A DNA stretch of 64,000 nucleotides from Bacillota bacterium (GTDB lineage: Bacteria; Bacillota; Sulfobacillia; JAJZYS01; JAJYTV01): contig JAJYSJ010000001.1 of the NCBI GenBank assembly GCA_021793645.1, forward strand, positions 62,001 to 126,000, written 5' to 3'. Below are positions 32,328 to 40,075 of the stretch, piece after piece. The notes beneath the pieces were generated by a model that had not been told where the DNA came from, made no database searches, and saw only the letters and a program-made list of their open reading frames with translations. Position 1 is the stretch's first letter. The number at the start of each line of letters is the position of its first letter. Both the position numbers and the translations under genes were made by a program.

Positions 32328-34588
32328 GGAGCCTCCTGCTGCATGGGCGGCTGTACAGCGCCTTGCATCGTCTCGAGCAGCAGCCCGTGCTCGGTCTTTT
32401 CCCAGTAGAACGGGCGCGTCAGGAGCTGGAGCGCTGCCTTCCAGGCTGCGACCGACATCATCGACCAGTAGACAGGCATGGCGACTTCGTACTTGATCAG
32501 CCGCCAGTCGCCGCGTCGAGCGGCGCCGACCATGTTGATGAAGATAAAGCTGAAGTTTCCGGCGAAGAGATTGATCGAGGCGAGATAGTAGAGCCAGCTG
32601 GGAAAGATCAACGGAACCGAGCGCCATAAGGACAGGAACCAAAGCGTAGTCATCAGCCAGTAGAGGGGATTCACCAGGAACGGAAACGGCGTGCCTCCGA
32701 CGACGAGCTGGAACCCGAGAAAGCCCTTCGGCCCAAGTTCTCGGTAGAGTCGCACGGGGTGGCGCATGTGTACAAACCAGGTCTGGATGTATCCCTTTAC
32801 CCAGCGGGAGCGCTGGCGGATCCAGTTGACGAAGTCCGAGTTCGCTTCCTCGTAGGTCGTGGAATCCATCACGAGCGTCTGGTAGCCGGCCTTGTACAGC
32901 CGAATGCCCAGGTCGGCATCCTCCGCGACGTTGTAGGGATCCCAGGCGCCCACGTCGACGAGCGTTCGCACCAGGAAATGATTTGACGTGCCGCCGAGGG
33001 GAATGGGTAGCCGCGCTCCGTGCAGCGCTGGGAGCAGAAGGTCGAACCAGGCCGCGTACTCTGCTGTGAACCAGCGGGTAAGGATGTTCTGGTCCCAGTT
33101 GAAGTAGGAAAGCTTGGCCTGAACACAGGAGACGTTTGCGGGGGCCTTGCGGAACGCTGCGATCGCTTTCTTCAGTTGGTCGCGCTCTGGAATGTCCTCG
33201 GCGTCGTAGATGACGAGGTACTCGCCCCGGGCGTGCGAAAGTCCGTAGTTGCAGGCCTTCGGCTTCGTCTTCGGCTGAGACGGGGGAACGACGAGGATCT
33301 CGATGTAGTTCGGCAGCCGCATGGCTTTGGCGGCGTCGATCGTCTCAAGGTCGTCCTCCTCCAAGAGCAGCTTCACGTCGAGCCGATCCTTCGGGTAGTC
33401 GAGCTCTGTGAGGGCCTTCGTGAGGATCGGCAGCACGGCCGCTTCGCGGTAGGCTGGCACCAGCACGGTGTAGGGGGGCAGGCTGGCGGGATCGAGCGCG
33501 TCGAGATCCTCCTGCGTGATGCCGATCTCGAGGAGTTCGTCCGTCGGGCGCATCAGCAGAATCATCTTGTGCACAAGCACCCAGAAGTAGAGGACGCCGA
33601 GCACAGCGTTCACCACCGTGAGCGTCGGCATGACCGCGACCGCCATCCCGATCGCGAGCAGGATGACGATGGCGATCAGTACGGACCGCTGAAGCAGCGA
33701 GAGCAGCTGGTGCGCGCTGTCCTCAGGCCTGCGCTGGACAAGATCGGCCAGACTGCGGTACGTGTACTCCTGCTGGTAGTGTTCCTCCAGGGCTGCCAGG
33801 ACATCGCGGTAGCCAGTCACAGCCAACCGCAGCGGAACGCCCGACGCCGCCTGCAGGGACTGCGCAGCCGCGGTATCCTCGGGGTCGACCATGGCGATGC
33901 GCAAGCCGAGGCGGGACCGTCCAATGGGCACGGCCAAGTGGGAGCGCCAGAAGCTTTCGGGCATCAAGTCGAAGAGCGTGGCGTCGAGCCGGCTCGCAAC
34001 TGCGGAGGAGCCGCCCTCGCCGTTCAAGAGATCGACGAACGGCAGGCCGTGCTGCTCTGCGACAGCCTCCGCGACGTCAAGGTAGGTCACTTCGTTGCGG
34101 CTGGTCAGCAGCCAGCCGAGGCGCCCGCCATCAGTCGCCTGTGACTGCAGGGCTTCGTCGATTGACGCTGCGGGCAACTTGCCGCCTTGGCGCAGCAGAT
34201 CGCCGATGCGTATCTTCTGGACGGCCGCCTTGGCGCGCGATGCGGTCGCGCTGGGCTTCGCGGACTGCTTCGGCGGATGGGAGGGGTAGACGCGGTCGTA
34301 GGCGGCGGCGAGGTCGGCGCTTGTGGCCTGTGCGAGTCGGATCCTGCGCCCCAGTGCTTTCAGTACGCCGCGCGCGGTGTCGTTCATCGGAAGGCGCGCG
34401 GCGACGTAGAGCGATCCTGGGGTCTGGGCGTAGATCAGCAGACCATGCTCGCGCGCCCCGTGCTCGTCCAAGAGCTGCGCTGCCCGCGAGTCGATGGGGT
34501 CGACCAGGATTGCGCGCGGGCCATAGCGGAACGGGCGCAGGGATACGAGCGGAATCCGCGAGAGATCCCCAAGCACCTGATCGATCAT
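32324..34588 (-). CDS. Glycosyltransferase family 2 with N-terminal tandem MshEN c-di-GMP motifs
   Basis: A 754-residue membrane glycosyltransferase. Residues about 130-180 hold two tandem 24-residue MshEN-type motifs, RIGDLLRQGGKLP...EALQSQ and RLGWLLTSRNEVT...EAVAEQ, the pattern that binds c-di-GMP in MshE-type proteins. A pair of membrane helices (LIAIVILLAIGMAVAV, VLGVLYFWVLVHKMILL) follows. The GT2 domain comes next, with VLVPAYREAAVL, the DxD-like YDAEDIPE, NVAEDADLG and the acceptor motif RQRSRWVKG (QxxRW). Further helices end the protein. The layout resembles NfrB with the regulatory domain moved to the N-terminus. It probably makes a polysaccharide under c-di-GMP control. It overlaps both neighbours by four bases. 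Confidence 0.85.
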   Translation of the reverse strand: MIDQVLGDLSRIPLVSLRPFRYGPRAILVDPIDSRAAQLLDEHGAREHGLLIYAQTPGSLYVAARLPMNDTARGVLKALGRRIRLAQATSADLAAAYDRVYPSHPPKQSAKPSATASRAKAAVQKIRIGDLLRQGGKLPAASIDEALQSQATDGGRLGWLLTSRNEVTYLDVAEAVAEQHGLPFVDLLNGEGGSSAVASRLDATLFDLMPESFWRSHLAVPIGRSRLGLRIAMVDPEDTAAAQSLQAASGVPLRLAVTGYRDVLAALEEHYQQEYTYRSLADLVQRRPEDSAHQLLSLLQRSVLIAIVILLAIGMAVAVMPTLTVVNAVLGVLYFWVLVHKMILLMRPTDELLEIGITQEDLDALDPASLPPYTVLVPAYREAAVLPILTKALTELDYPKDRLDVKLLLEEDDLETIDAAKAMRLPNYIEILVVPPSQPKTKPKACNYGLSHARGEYLVIYDAEDIPERDQLKKAIAAFRKAPANVSCVQAKLSYFNWDQNILTRWFTAEYAAWFDLLLPALHGARLPIPLGGTSNHFLVRTLVDVGAWDPYNVAEDADLGIRLYKAGYQTLVMDSTTYEEANSDFVNWIRQRSRWVKGYIQTWFVHMRHPVRLYRELGPKGFLGFQLVVGGTPFPFLVNPLYWLMTTLWFLSLWRSVPLIFPSWLYYLASINLFAGNFSFIFINMVGAARRGDWRLIKYEVAMPVYWSMMSVAAWKAALQLLTRPFYWEKTEHGLLLETMQGAVQPPMQQEAP

Positions 34589-34791
34589 GGCTGGTCGCCA
34601 TTTCGCGGGCTGCGTCCGCCGGGTCGGCGACGTCCCATCGCCGAGAGGATCCAGTAGAGGACTGTTGCGCACAGGAAGAAGATGATCGGGAATGTGCCGA
34701 TCAGCCAAAAGGTGCCGCCCAGCGCAAAGGCGGTAAGCACAGCGACCATGCCGGTCGCGACGACAAGGCGGACCGCCCCGCGCGGTTTCAC
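34585..34791 (-). CDS. Small two-helix membrane protein
   Basis: A 68-residue protein with two hydrophobic helices (AVRLVVATGMVAVLTAFALG, TFWLIGTFPIIFFLCATVLYWIL) and a basic C-terminal tail. GTG 34791 overlaps the stop of the preceding gene (GTGA), and the stop overlaps the GT2 start (ATGA), so it is embedded in a coupled operon; the ORF-track start at 34869 would lie inside the upstream gene. It may be a partner of the glycosyltransferase. The family is unknown. Confidence 0.6.
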   Translation of the reverse strand: MKPRGAVRLVVATGMVAVLTAFALGGTFWLIGTFPIIFFLCATVLYWILSAMGRRRPGGRSPRNGDQP

Positions 34792-35525
34792 TGGCTGCCA
34801 CTGGGGCGGATCTCGATCCGCTCGGCGTCCAGTGTCGCGTGTGCAACAAAAGGCAAGGTCAAAAGCCACGCGAGCAGAGCGTGACGGTCTTCCGCCATGC
34901 CGTCGATGCGATATACGCCGTCACGATACAGGCGGAAGCGAATGTGCAGGCCAGGGGCCGCCTCCAGGAGATCGATGAGCTCCTCGATGTCGGTCAGCCG
35001 CAATACGGGATCGACCACCACGGTGATTGACTGTGTCGGCGTGCGGCCTGGCAGGGCGCGAGCGGTCTCCTCCTGGCGATCTTCTTCGGGGGAAGGCGGC
35101 GCAACATCGCTCGCGGCGGCGGTCTCCGCCTCCACTACATGCGACTCCTGCTCGGGCGCGGGGCGAGCATTCAGTCCCGCAAGTCCAATGTGGACCTGCT
35201 GCGCTTCGGCGATCAGCGCGGGAAGGCGTGGGGCCAACCGACCGAGCGGCTCAGAAGCCGCGCTAGCTGCGGATGCGATGCGCTGCAGCATCCCGCGGGC
35301 GATCGATGGATCAGCGGGAAGGCTTTGCGAGAGCAAGACCGGCAGTTCGATGGCACCCACCTCGGGTGGAAGAACCGTGTCCGTCACGACGATGTCGGCG
35401 GGTTCACGGAGCACGGCGAACGGAACTTCCAGGGGAGTGCGGACGATGCGGACGCTGAGTTGCGGCGTGGCCCAGTCCGGGAGACGGTCATCCGGCGTCG
35501 AGCGCAGCAACACTACGCGCGTCAT
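34788..35525 (-). CDS. Unknown operon protein upstream of MshEN glycosyltransferase
   Basis: A 245-residue soluble protein. The N-terminal part (VVLLRSTPDD...DIVVTDTVLP) has alternating strands and helices that weakly recall a receiver-like fold without phosphorylation residues. A Glu/Ala/Pro-rich linker separates it from a C-terminal module (QSITVVVDPVLRLTDIEELIDLLEAAPGLHIRFRLYRDGVYRIDG...DAERIEI). I do not recognise the family, though the C-terminal module resembles domains placed near polysaccharide glycosyltransferases. ATG 35525 follows CAGGGAG and lies one base after the upstream stop. Confidence 0.6.
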   Translation of the reverse strand: MTRVVLLRSTPDDRLPDWATPQLSVRIVRTPLEVPFAVLREPADIVVTDTVLPPEVGAIELPVLLSQSLPADPSIARGMLQRIASAASAASEPLGRLAPRLPALIAEAQQVHIGLAGLNARPAPEQESHVVEAETAAASDVAPPSPEEDRQEETARALPGRTPTQSITVVVDPVLRLTDIEELIDLLEAAPGLHIRFRLYRDGVYRIDGMAEDRHALLAWLLTLPFVAHATLDAERIEIRPSGSQ

Positions 35526-35526
35526 G

Positions 35527-35982
35527 TCAGGCTCCCTGCCGCCGATGGCGTTCGGTGGAAGCGTCCGACGCGTGCGGACTGCTTGACGACTCGTCCGACA
35601 GACTCGTGTGGGTGGGCAGCGACTCGTAGGTGCTGCGCGCGGTGGCAATCTGCTGTTTGAGAACCTGCAGTTCCTCGCGCGCCTCCTCTTCCTGTGCGCG
35701 CCAGTGCAGACGCAGCAGGTCAGCGTCTAGCAGCGCCTCGCGCCGAATGCGCTGCGCCTCTGCGTCGGCACTGAGGATCCGTTCGGCAAGGAGCTCGCGT
35801 TCAGCCCGCAGCGCCGCCACTTCAGCATTCACCTGGCTGAGGTGGACCTGCAGGATCTCTCGCAGGCCTTCGGCGAGGCGTTCCCGTTCCTCCGAGATCC
35901 GCAGTCGTTCTTCCAGCGTCGAAAGTCGGCGATCTACCGCGCGTGGCGAATAGCCGAACAACGTGCGACGGAAGCGCTGCAA
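35527..35982 (-). CDS. DivIVA-like coiled-coil protein
   Basis: A 151-residue protein. The N-terminal RFRRTLFGYSPRAVDRRLSTLEERL resembles the DivIVA/GpsB membrane-binding start (GYxxxxVDxFL), followed by a long coiled coil (residues about 25-115) and a polar C-terminal tail. DivIVA-type proteins mark curved membrane and recruit envelope synthesis factors. As the first gene of the glycan operon it may position the glycosyltransferase complex. TTG 35982 follows AAGGGGCG. True DivIVA sits elsewhere, so this is probably a specialised paralogue. Confidence 0.6.
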   Translation of the reverse strand: MQRFRRTLFGYSPRAVDRRLSTLEERLRISEERERLAEGLREILQVHLSQVNAEVAALRAERELLAERILSADAEAQRIRREALLDADLLRLHWRAQEEEAREELQVLKQQIATARSTYESLPTHTSLSDESSSSPHASDASTERHRRQGA

Positions 35983-36083
35983 GGCGTTCGCCCCTTGTGC
36001 TAAGATCCACCTAGGCTAACAATATAATGGCAGTTGTTGTCGATCCTTGGCAAGACATGAATCCAATTGGCGAGGTGTGGCAA

Positions 36084-36596
36084 GTGCGTTCAGTTCTTAG
36101 GGCAGTCACCGTGTTGTTCTCCCTTACGACGCTGGTCACGGCTGCAGTCGCGCTTCCTTCCAACGCACTTGCCCACAAACCGCCAAACCAGTTGAGAGTC
36201 GTCGTGGAGCAGGTGACGCCGTCCGCCGCAGGCCCGGGACAGACAGTCACGCTGAACATCAGCCTCTCGAACGCTCAACCGTCGGCTCAGCCCAGCATGC
36301 AGGTGGACATCAATGTTCCGCGGTTGCACATAGACCACAGCGTGCAGGACCTGCCTGCGTCGCAGAATTTCCAGGTGTCCTTCACGGTGCCGCTGGATGC
36401 GCAGCCGGATTCGTATGATGGGTCGGTGACTGTCCACTACGGCTCGAATGAGAAAGGCACGGCCCCGTTCTCCCTGAGCGTCCTTCCCGTGGGAGCGTTG
36501 CCTGAGGTTCCCTATCCGGTCGTTCTTCCTGCACTGCTGCTCGTCGGGGTTTCGGCCCTACGCTGGGCAGGCGGTCGCCGGCGCGCGGTCCGGTGA
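36084..36596 (+). CDS. Secreted Ig-like protein with exosortase-type C-terminal sorting signal
   Basis: A 170-residue exported protein. After the signal peptide (SVLRAVTVLFSLTTLVTAAVALPSNALA) comes a beta-sandwich-like domain (VVVEQVTPSAAGPGQTVTLNISLS ... SYDGSVTVHYGSN). It ends with a tripartite tail: the short motif LPEVPYP, one membrane helix (VVLPALLLVGVSALRW) and a basic cluster (GGRRRAVR), the layout of PEP-CTERM-like signals cut by exosortases. GTG 36084 follows GAGGTG; the ORF-track ATG at 36027 adds 19 residues before the signal peptide and overlaps a TATAAT that may be its -10 element. The stop overlaps the exosortase start. Confidence 0.75.
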   Translation: MRSVLRAVTVLFSLTTLVTAAVALPSNALAHKPPNQLRVVVEQVTPSAAGPGQTVTLNISLSNAQPSAQPSMQVDINVPRLHIDHSVQDLPASQNFQVSFTVPLDAQPDSYDGSVTVHYGSNEKGTAPFSLSVLPVGALPEVPYPVVLPALLLVGVSALRWAGGRRRAVR

Positions 36597-38209
36597 CCGA
36601 TCGGACCTCGCTGTCTTCACTGCGAGCACGCAGACGCTGGATCGCCCTTTGGCTACTCGTTGCGATCGCACCGCTGATTCCCTATGCGCTGCCGCTGGCG
36701 CAACAGGCGCTCAGCGACACACCCCTTGCATACCTCGTGTGGATTCCGCCGATCGGCTTCGCCTGGGCCGTCTGGGTTCTGCGTGAGCATCCCGACTACA
36801 ACAATGACCTCGAGACGAACCTCATCCTAGGCAGTGGGCTGGTCGGCATCGTCGGCTTGATCCTGGTTGCCGGTCCGAGCATGTGGCCGTACTCCTTTGT
36901 CGGTCAAGAAATGGGGCTCGTGCTCTGGCCGCTCTGGGCGCTTGGCACAGCGTGGCTGGTGTTCGGAGTCACTGTGACACCACGCATCGCAGCGCCGCTC
37001 ATCTACCTGGTCTTCGCGTGGCCGCCTCCCCTGACGTGGCTGATCACACGGGTGCAGGGACTGCTCACGACAACTGCGCTCGCCGCGACGCATCTCGGCG
37101 CGGGAGCACTGCCCTGGATCGCTGCCAGGAGCAGCGGCACGTTTCTTGTACAGCACGGGAGCGCCATGGTTCCCGTGATCATCAACTCAGCCTGCAGCGG
37201 CGCGGACAGCGTGCTGGCTGTGGCTATCGTGCTGCCCGTCCTTCTGGCCCAGTTCGCGGGACGCTGGCAAGCGAAGGCCGCGCTGGTCGCTCTCGGAGCT
37301 GTGCTCGCACTGGTGCTCAACCTGCTGCGACTTGGGCTGCTGATCCTCGCCCTGCATCTTTGGGGGAGCTACCTGGCGTTCGACGTGCTCCACCCCGTAC
37401 TGGGGTTCGTACTGTTCGCCCTGCTCGTGGTCCTCCTGCTTCGTGTGACGATTGCCCTTGGCCTCTCGCCGCACGACACAGCGAAGCCGTTCGCCGCGCT
37501 GCGGGGCCCGAGTTTGGCGACGGTCGTCGTGGCGGTCATAGCCGCGCTGGTCGTGACTTTCAGCCTCCTCCCGCTGATCTACGCGAGGAACGAGCTTCCT
37601 GGCACGTCGGTGCCGGTGAAGAGCACCAATCTTGCGCGCATCGCACCGCAGCTGCCCGGGTTCAGACGAGTGCTCATCGGCCGCTTTGATGACGCGAGTG
37701 TGCTCGGGAGCGGCTCCAGTTCGATCGCCTACGCCTACTCCACGCCGCAGGGCGCGTACGTGCTGGCACAGATCTACGAAACGCCGAACCTGGGTGCACT
37801 GGAGAGCTACACCTACGGCAATTGTGTCGCGTACCACGGTGACCGTACGGTGGCAACCCTGCCGTTTCTCGTAGGGAGCGGAAAGGTCGCGAAGGAGTAC
37901 GGCGTCTTCTTGCCGCCTGCCAAGGTCGGCGGGACGGGTGCCCCAGTCGCCGATGCGGAGTGGACGCTTTCCGTGAAATCCGGCGGAGAGACCATTTTCC
38001 TTCGGGTGGCGCTATCGGCGCCAGCCGAACCTGCCGAGTACTGGAAGGCGAGCTACTTTGGGAGTTACCGGCGGCCTCTCGGTCTGCTGGCGTTGGCAAG
38101 CGCCCCCGCGCAGGGCGCAATGCCCGCTGGCCTGGGCACGAGTGCGCAGGTGTTGCGCCAGTTCGCAGCGGACTATGAGAGCGCGCTTGTGCGCGCTGGC
38201 GGACGCTGA
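36593..38209 (+). CDS. Exosortase/archaeosortase-family transpeptidase with EpsI-like C-terminus
   Basis: A 538-residue membrane protein with about nine helices. The exosortase catalytic triad is in place: cysteine in INSACSGADSVLAVA, arginine in LNLLRLGLLILAL and histidine in VLHPVLGFVLFALL. The region after about residue 315 is an outside domain (FRRVLIGRFDDASVLG...TYGNCVAYHGD...GETIFLRVAL) compatible with the EpsI/DUF3485 module often fused to exosortases. The GTG overlaps the substrate gene stop (GTGA), indicating a dedicated enzyme-substrate pair. Exosortases are common in Gram-negative exopolysaccharide producers and uncommon in Bacilli. Confidence 0.82.
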   Translation: MTDRTSLSSLRARRRWIALWLLVAIAPLIPYALPLAQQALSDTPLAYLVWIPPIGFAWAVWVLREHPDYNNDLETNLILGSGLVGIVGLILVAGPSMWPYSFVGQEMGLVLWPLWALGTAWLVFGVTVTPRIAAPLIYLVFAWPPPLTWLITRVQGLLTTTALAATHLGAGALPWIAARSSGTFLVQHGSAMVPVIINSACSGADSVLAVAIVLPVLLAQFAGRWQAKAALVALGAVLALVLNLLRLGLLILALHLWGSYLAFDVLHPVLGFVLFALLVVLLLRVTIALGLSPHDTAKPFAALRGPSLATVVVAVIAALVVTFSLLPLIYARNELPGTSVPVKSTNLARIAPQLPGFRRVLIGRFDDASVLGSGSSSIAYAYSTPQGAYVLAQIYETPNLGALESYTYGNCVAYHGDRTVATLPFLVGSGKVAKEYGVFLPPAKVGGTGAPVADAEWTLSVKSGGETIFLRVALSAPAEPAEYWKASYFGSYRRPLGLLALASAPAQGAMPAGLGTSAQVLRQFAADYESALVRAGGR

Positions 38210-38326
38210 GGGCGCCTTGCCGCGGCGGCGGCCGATCAAGCGAAGGCAGGACTGCGCAGGTGCAGGCGGTACTCCCGCGAAACTGCACTGCGCAATGACT
38301 GCCGGCTGCTCAGGGAGGAGGGGACC

Positions 38327-39043
38327 GTGGCGATGTGGATGCGCTTTCTGGCGGCAGGCATCGGCCTTTTGATTGGTGCCTTGGTGGGCGACTTCCTTGG
38401 GCTTTTGGTCGAACGGCTGCCGAGCGGCCAGGTGGTCTTTGGCCCGCGGGTATGCCCGACTTGCGGCGGACCGCTCTCCGTGAGCGGCCGCCTGCCGCTG
38501 ATCCGCTACATGAGCAGCTGCGGGAGGTGCGGGCAGCGAGCGCCAAGGGGTGCACTCTGGATCGAGGGCTTCACGGCAATCGGCACGGCGAGCGTCGTGC
38601 TCCTTCGCTTCGGTACGTGGCCGGCTGCCCTCATTGTGCTCTGGCTGGCCATCGCGGCAACAGTCATCGACCTGCGCCACCGCATCATCCCGAACCGGCT
38701 TCTCGCAGGCGCGGCACTGGCTGGGCTGGTCGCCCTGATCCCTGCGGGGCCGCCCGCGTACATGAACGGTGCGCTGGGTGCGGGAGTGCTCTTTGCGGTT
38801 GGAGCCCTCCTGGCAGTTGTCGGCCGTGGCGGCTTCGGATTCGGCGACGTGAAGTACCTCGCCGTCGTCGGCCTACTGCTCGGCCTGCAGCGGGGAGTCG
38901 TCAGCCTGATGCTGGCTGTGCTCCTCGGCGGCCTCTATGCTGCGGGTCTATTGGCGACGCGCAAGGCGGGGCGCAAGGACACGATCGCCTTCGGCCCGTT
39001 CATCGCGATCGGTTCACTCGCCGTCGCACTGCTGATGCGTTAG
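38327..39043 (+). CDS. Prepilin peptidase (A24 family)
   Basis: A 238-residue polytopic aspartic protease that cleaves, and often N-methylates, type IV prepilin-like leader peptides. The two catalytic aspartates are in ATVIDLRHRIIPN and GFGFGDVKY. The zinc-binding cytoplasmic loop with paired cysteines (VCPTCGGPLS, CGRCGQRAP) marks the bifunctional type. The GTG start follows AGGGAGGAGGGG; ATG 38333 is an alternative. It lies about 120 bases after the exosortase gene on the same strand. No pilin or assembly ATPase gene lies in the window. Confidence 0.92.
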   Translation: MAMWMRFLAAGIGLLIGALVGDFLGLLVERLPSGQVVFGPRVCPTCGGPLSVSGRLPLIRYMSSCGRCGQRAPRGALWIEGFTAIGTASVVLLRFGTWPAALIVLWLAIAATVIDLRHRIIPNRLLAGAALAGLVALIPAGPPAYMNGALGAGVLFAVGALLAVVGRGGFGFGDVKYLAVVGLLLGLQRGVVSLMLAVLLGGLYAAGLLATRKAGRKDTIAFGPFIAIGSLAVALLMR

Positions 39044-39068
39044 GGGCTGCCACTCTTGGCCAGCGGCG

Positions 39069-40010
39069 TCAGGCCAAGTTGCCCTCTGCATGCAGGGTTT
39101 GCAGGTAGTCGACGGTTTCATTGAGACCATCGGACAGCGACACCTCGGGGCGCCATCCCAGGTGCTCTGCGGCAAGGCTCGAATCAAGCGCGATCCGCAG
39201 CACTTCGCCGGGGCGCTCTGCTTCATGGCGGGCGGCATGGCGCACGCCAAGGATTCGCGCGAGCTGTTCGTAGAGTTCGTTCACGGTGGTTTCGATGCCG
39301 CTGCCGATGTGCAGTGCCATGCCGTCGGCCGCGTGCAGGGCCGCGACGTTCGCGGCGGCCACGTCCCCAACGTACACGTAGTCCCGTGTCTGCTTGCCAT
39401 CGCCAAAGATGCGGCTTTGCAGGCCCAGCAGGAGATTGCGAATGAAGATGGCGATCACACCGGCTTCGCCGGCGGGGTTCTGGCGCGGTCCGTAGACGTT
39501 CGCGTAGCGCAGCGCCGTGTAGGCAAGCCCTCGCTGCTGTGCGTACAGGTAGAGATAATGCTCCACCGTGTGCTTGGTCACCCCGTACTGCGAGAGGGGG
39601 TTGACCGGGTGGTCTTCTCGCACAGGCAGATACAGGGGCTCGCCGTAGATGGCACCGCCGCTGGACGCGTAGATGACCTTGCGGGTGCCGACCCGCACCG
39701 CACCCTCGATGACCTGCAGGCTCCCCAGGATGTTGACCTGCGCGTCGTACACGGGCCGGCGCGTCGAGATGCGAACGTCCATCTGCGCCGCGAGGTGGAT
39801 GACGGCCTCGGGCCGTTCGCGCTCAAAGACGGTTTGGAGCGCAGCATCATCTGTAACGTCCACTTCGTGGAATGCGGCCTGCGGATGCAGGTTGCTGCGC
39901 GATCCCGTCACCAGGTTGTCCACCACGGAGACGTCGTGTCCGAGCGAGACCAGCAGATCGACCGTGTTCGAACCGATGAATCCCGCGCCGCCAGTGACGA
40001 GCACCCGCAT
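39069..40010 (-). CDS. NAD-dependent sugar epimerase (UDP-glucose 4-epimerase-like)
   Basis: A 313-residue extended short-chain dehydrogenase acting on nucleotide sugars. The Rossmann motif is TGGAGFIGSN, the catalytic serine region is YASSGGAIYG, and the Tyr-x-x-x-Lys pair is in QYGVTKHTVEHY. RYANVYGPRQ and TRDYVYVGDVA complete the family pattern. The substrate may be UDP-glucose/galactose or the acetamido forms. ATG 40010 follows GGAGGG. It probably feeds sugars to the nearby glycosyltransferases. Confidence 0.88.
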   Translation of the reverse strand: MRVLVTGGAGFIGSNTVDLLVSLGHDVSVVDNLVTGSRSNLHPQAAFHEVDVTDDAALQTVFERERPEAVIHLAAQMDVRISTRRPVYDAQVNILGSLQVIEGAVRVGTRKVIYASSGGAIYGEPLYLPVREDHPVNPLSQYGVTKHTVEHYLYLYAQQRGLAYTALRYANVYGPRQNPAGEAGVIAIFIRNLLLGLQSRIFGDGKQTRDYVYVGDVAAANVAALHAADGMALHIGSGIETTVNELYEQLARILGVRHAARHEAERPGEVLRIALDSSLAAEHLGWRPEVSLSDGLNETVDYLQTLHAEGNLA

Positions 40011-40075
40011 GATGAACCCTCCGAACGCTGTGCTTTGGAATCATTCGACGAGAGCGCGAGGGGTCTCGGGACTGC

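Noticed and set aside
33020-34144. 374-residue plus-strand ORF opposite the GT2 gene
   Set aside because: Antisense shadow of a gene with clear GT2 motifs.
36001-36028. Full sigma-A promoter before the exosortase substrate
   Set aside because: TATAAT is present at 36023-36028, but no acceptable -35 lies 16-18 bases upstream, so only noted in the gene entry.
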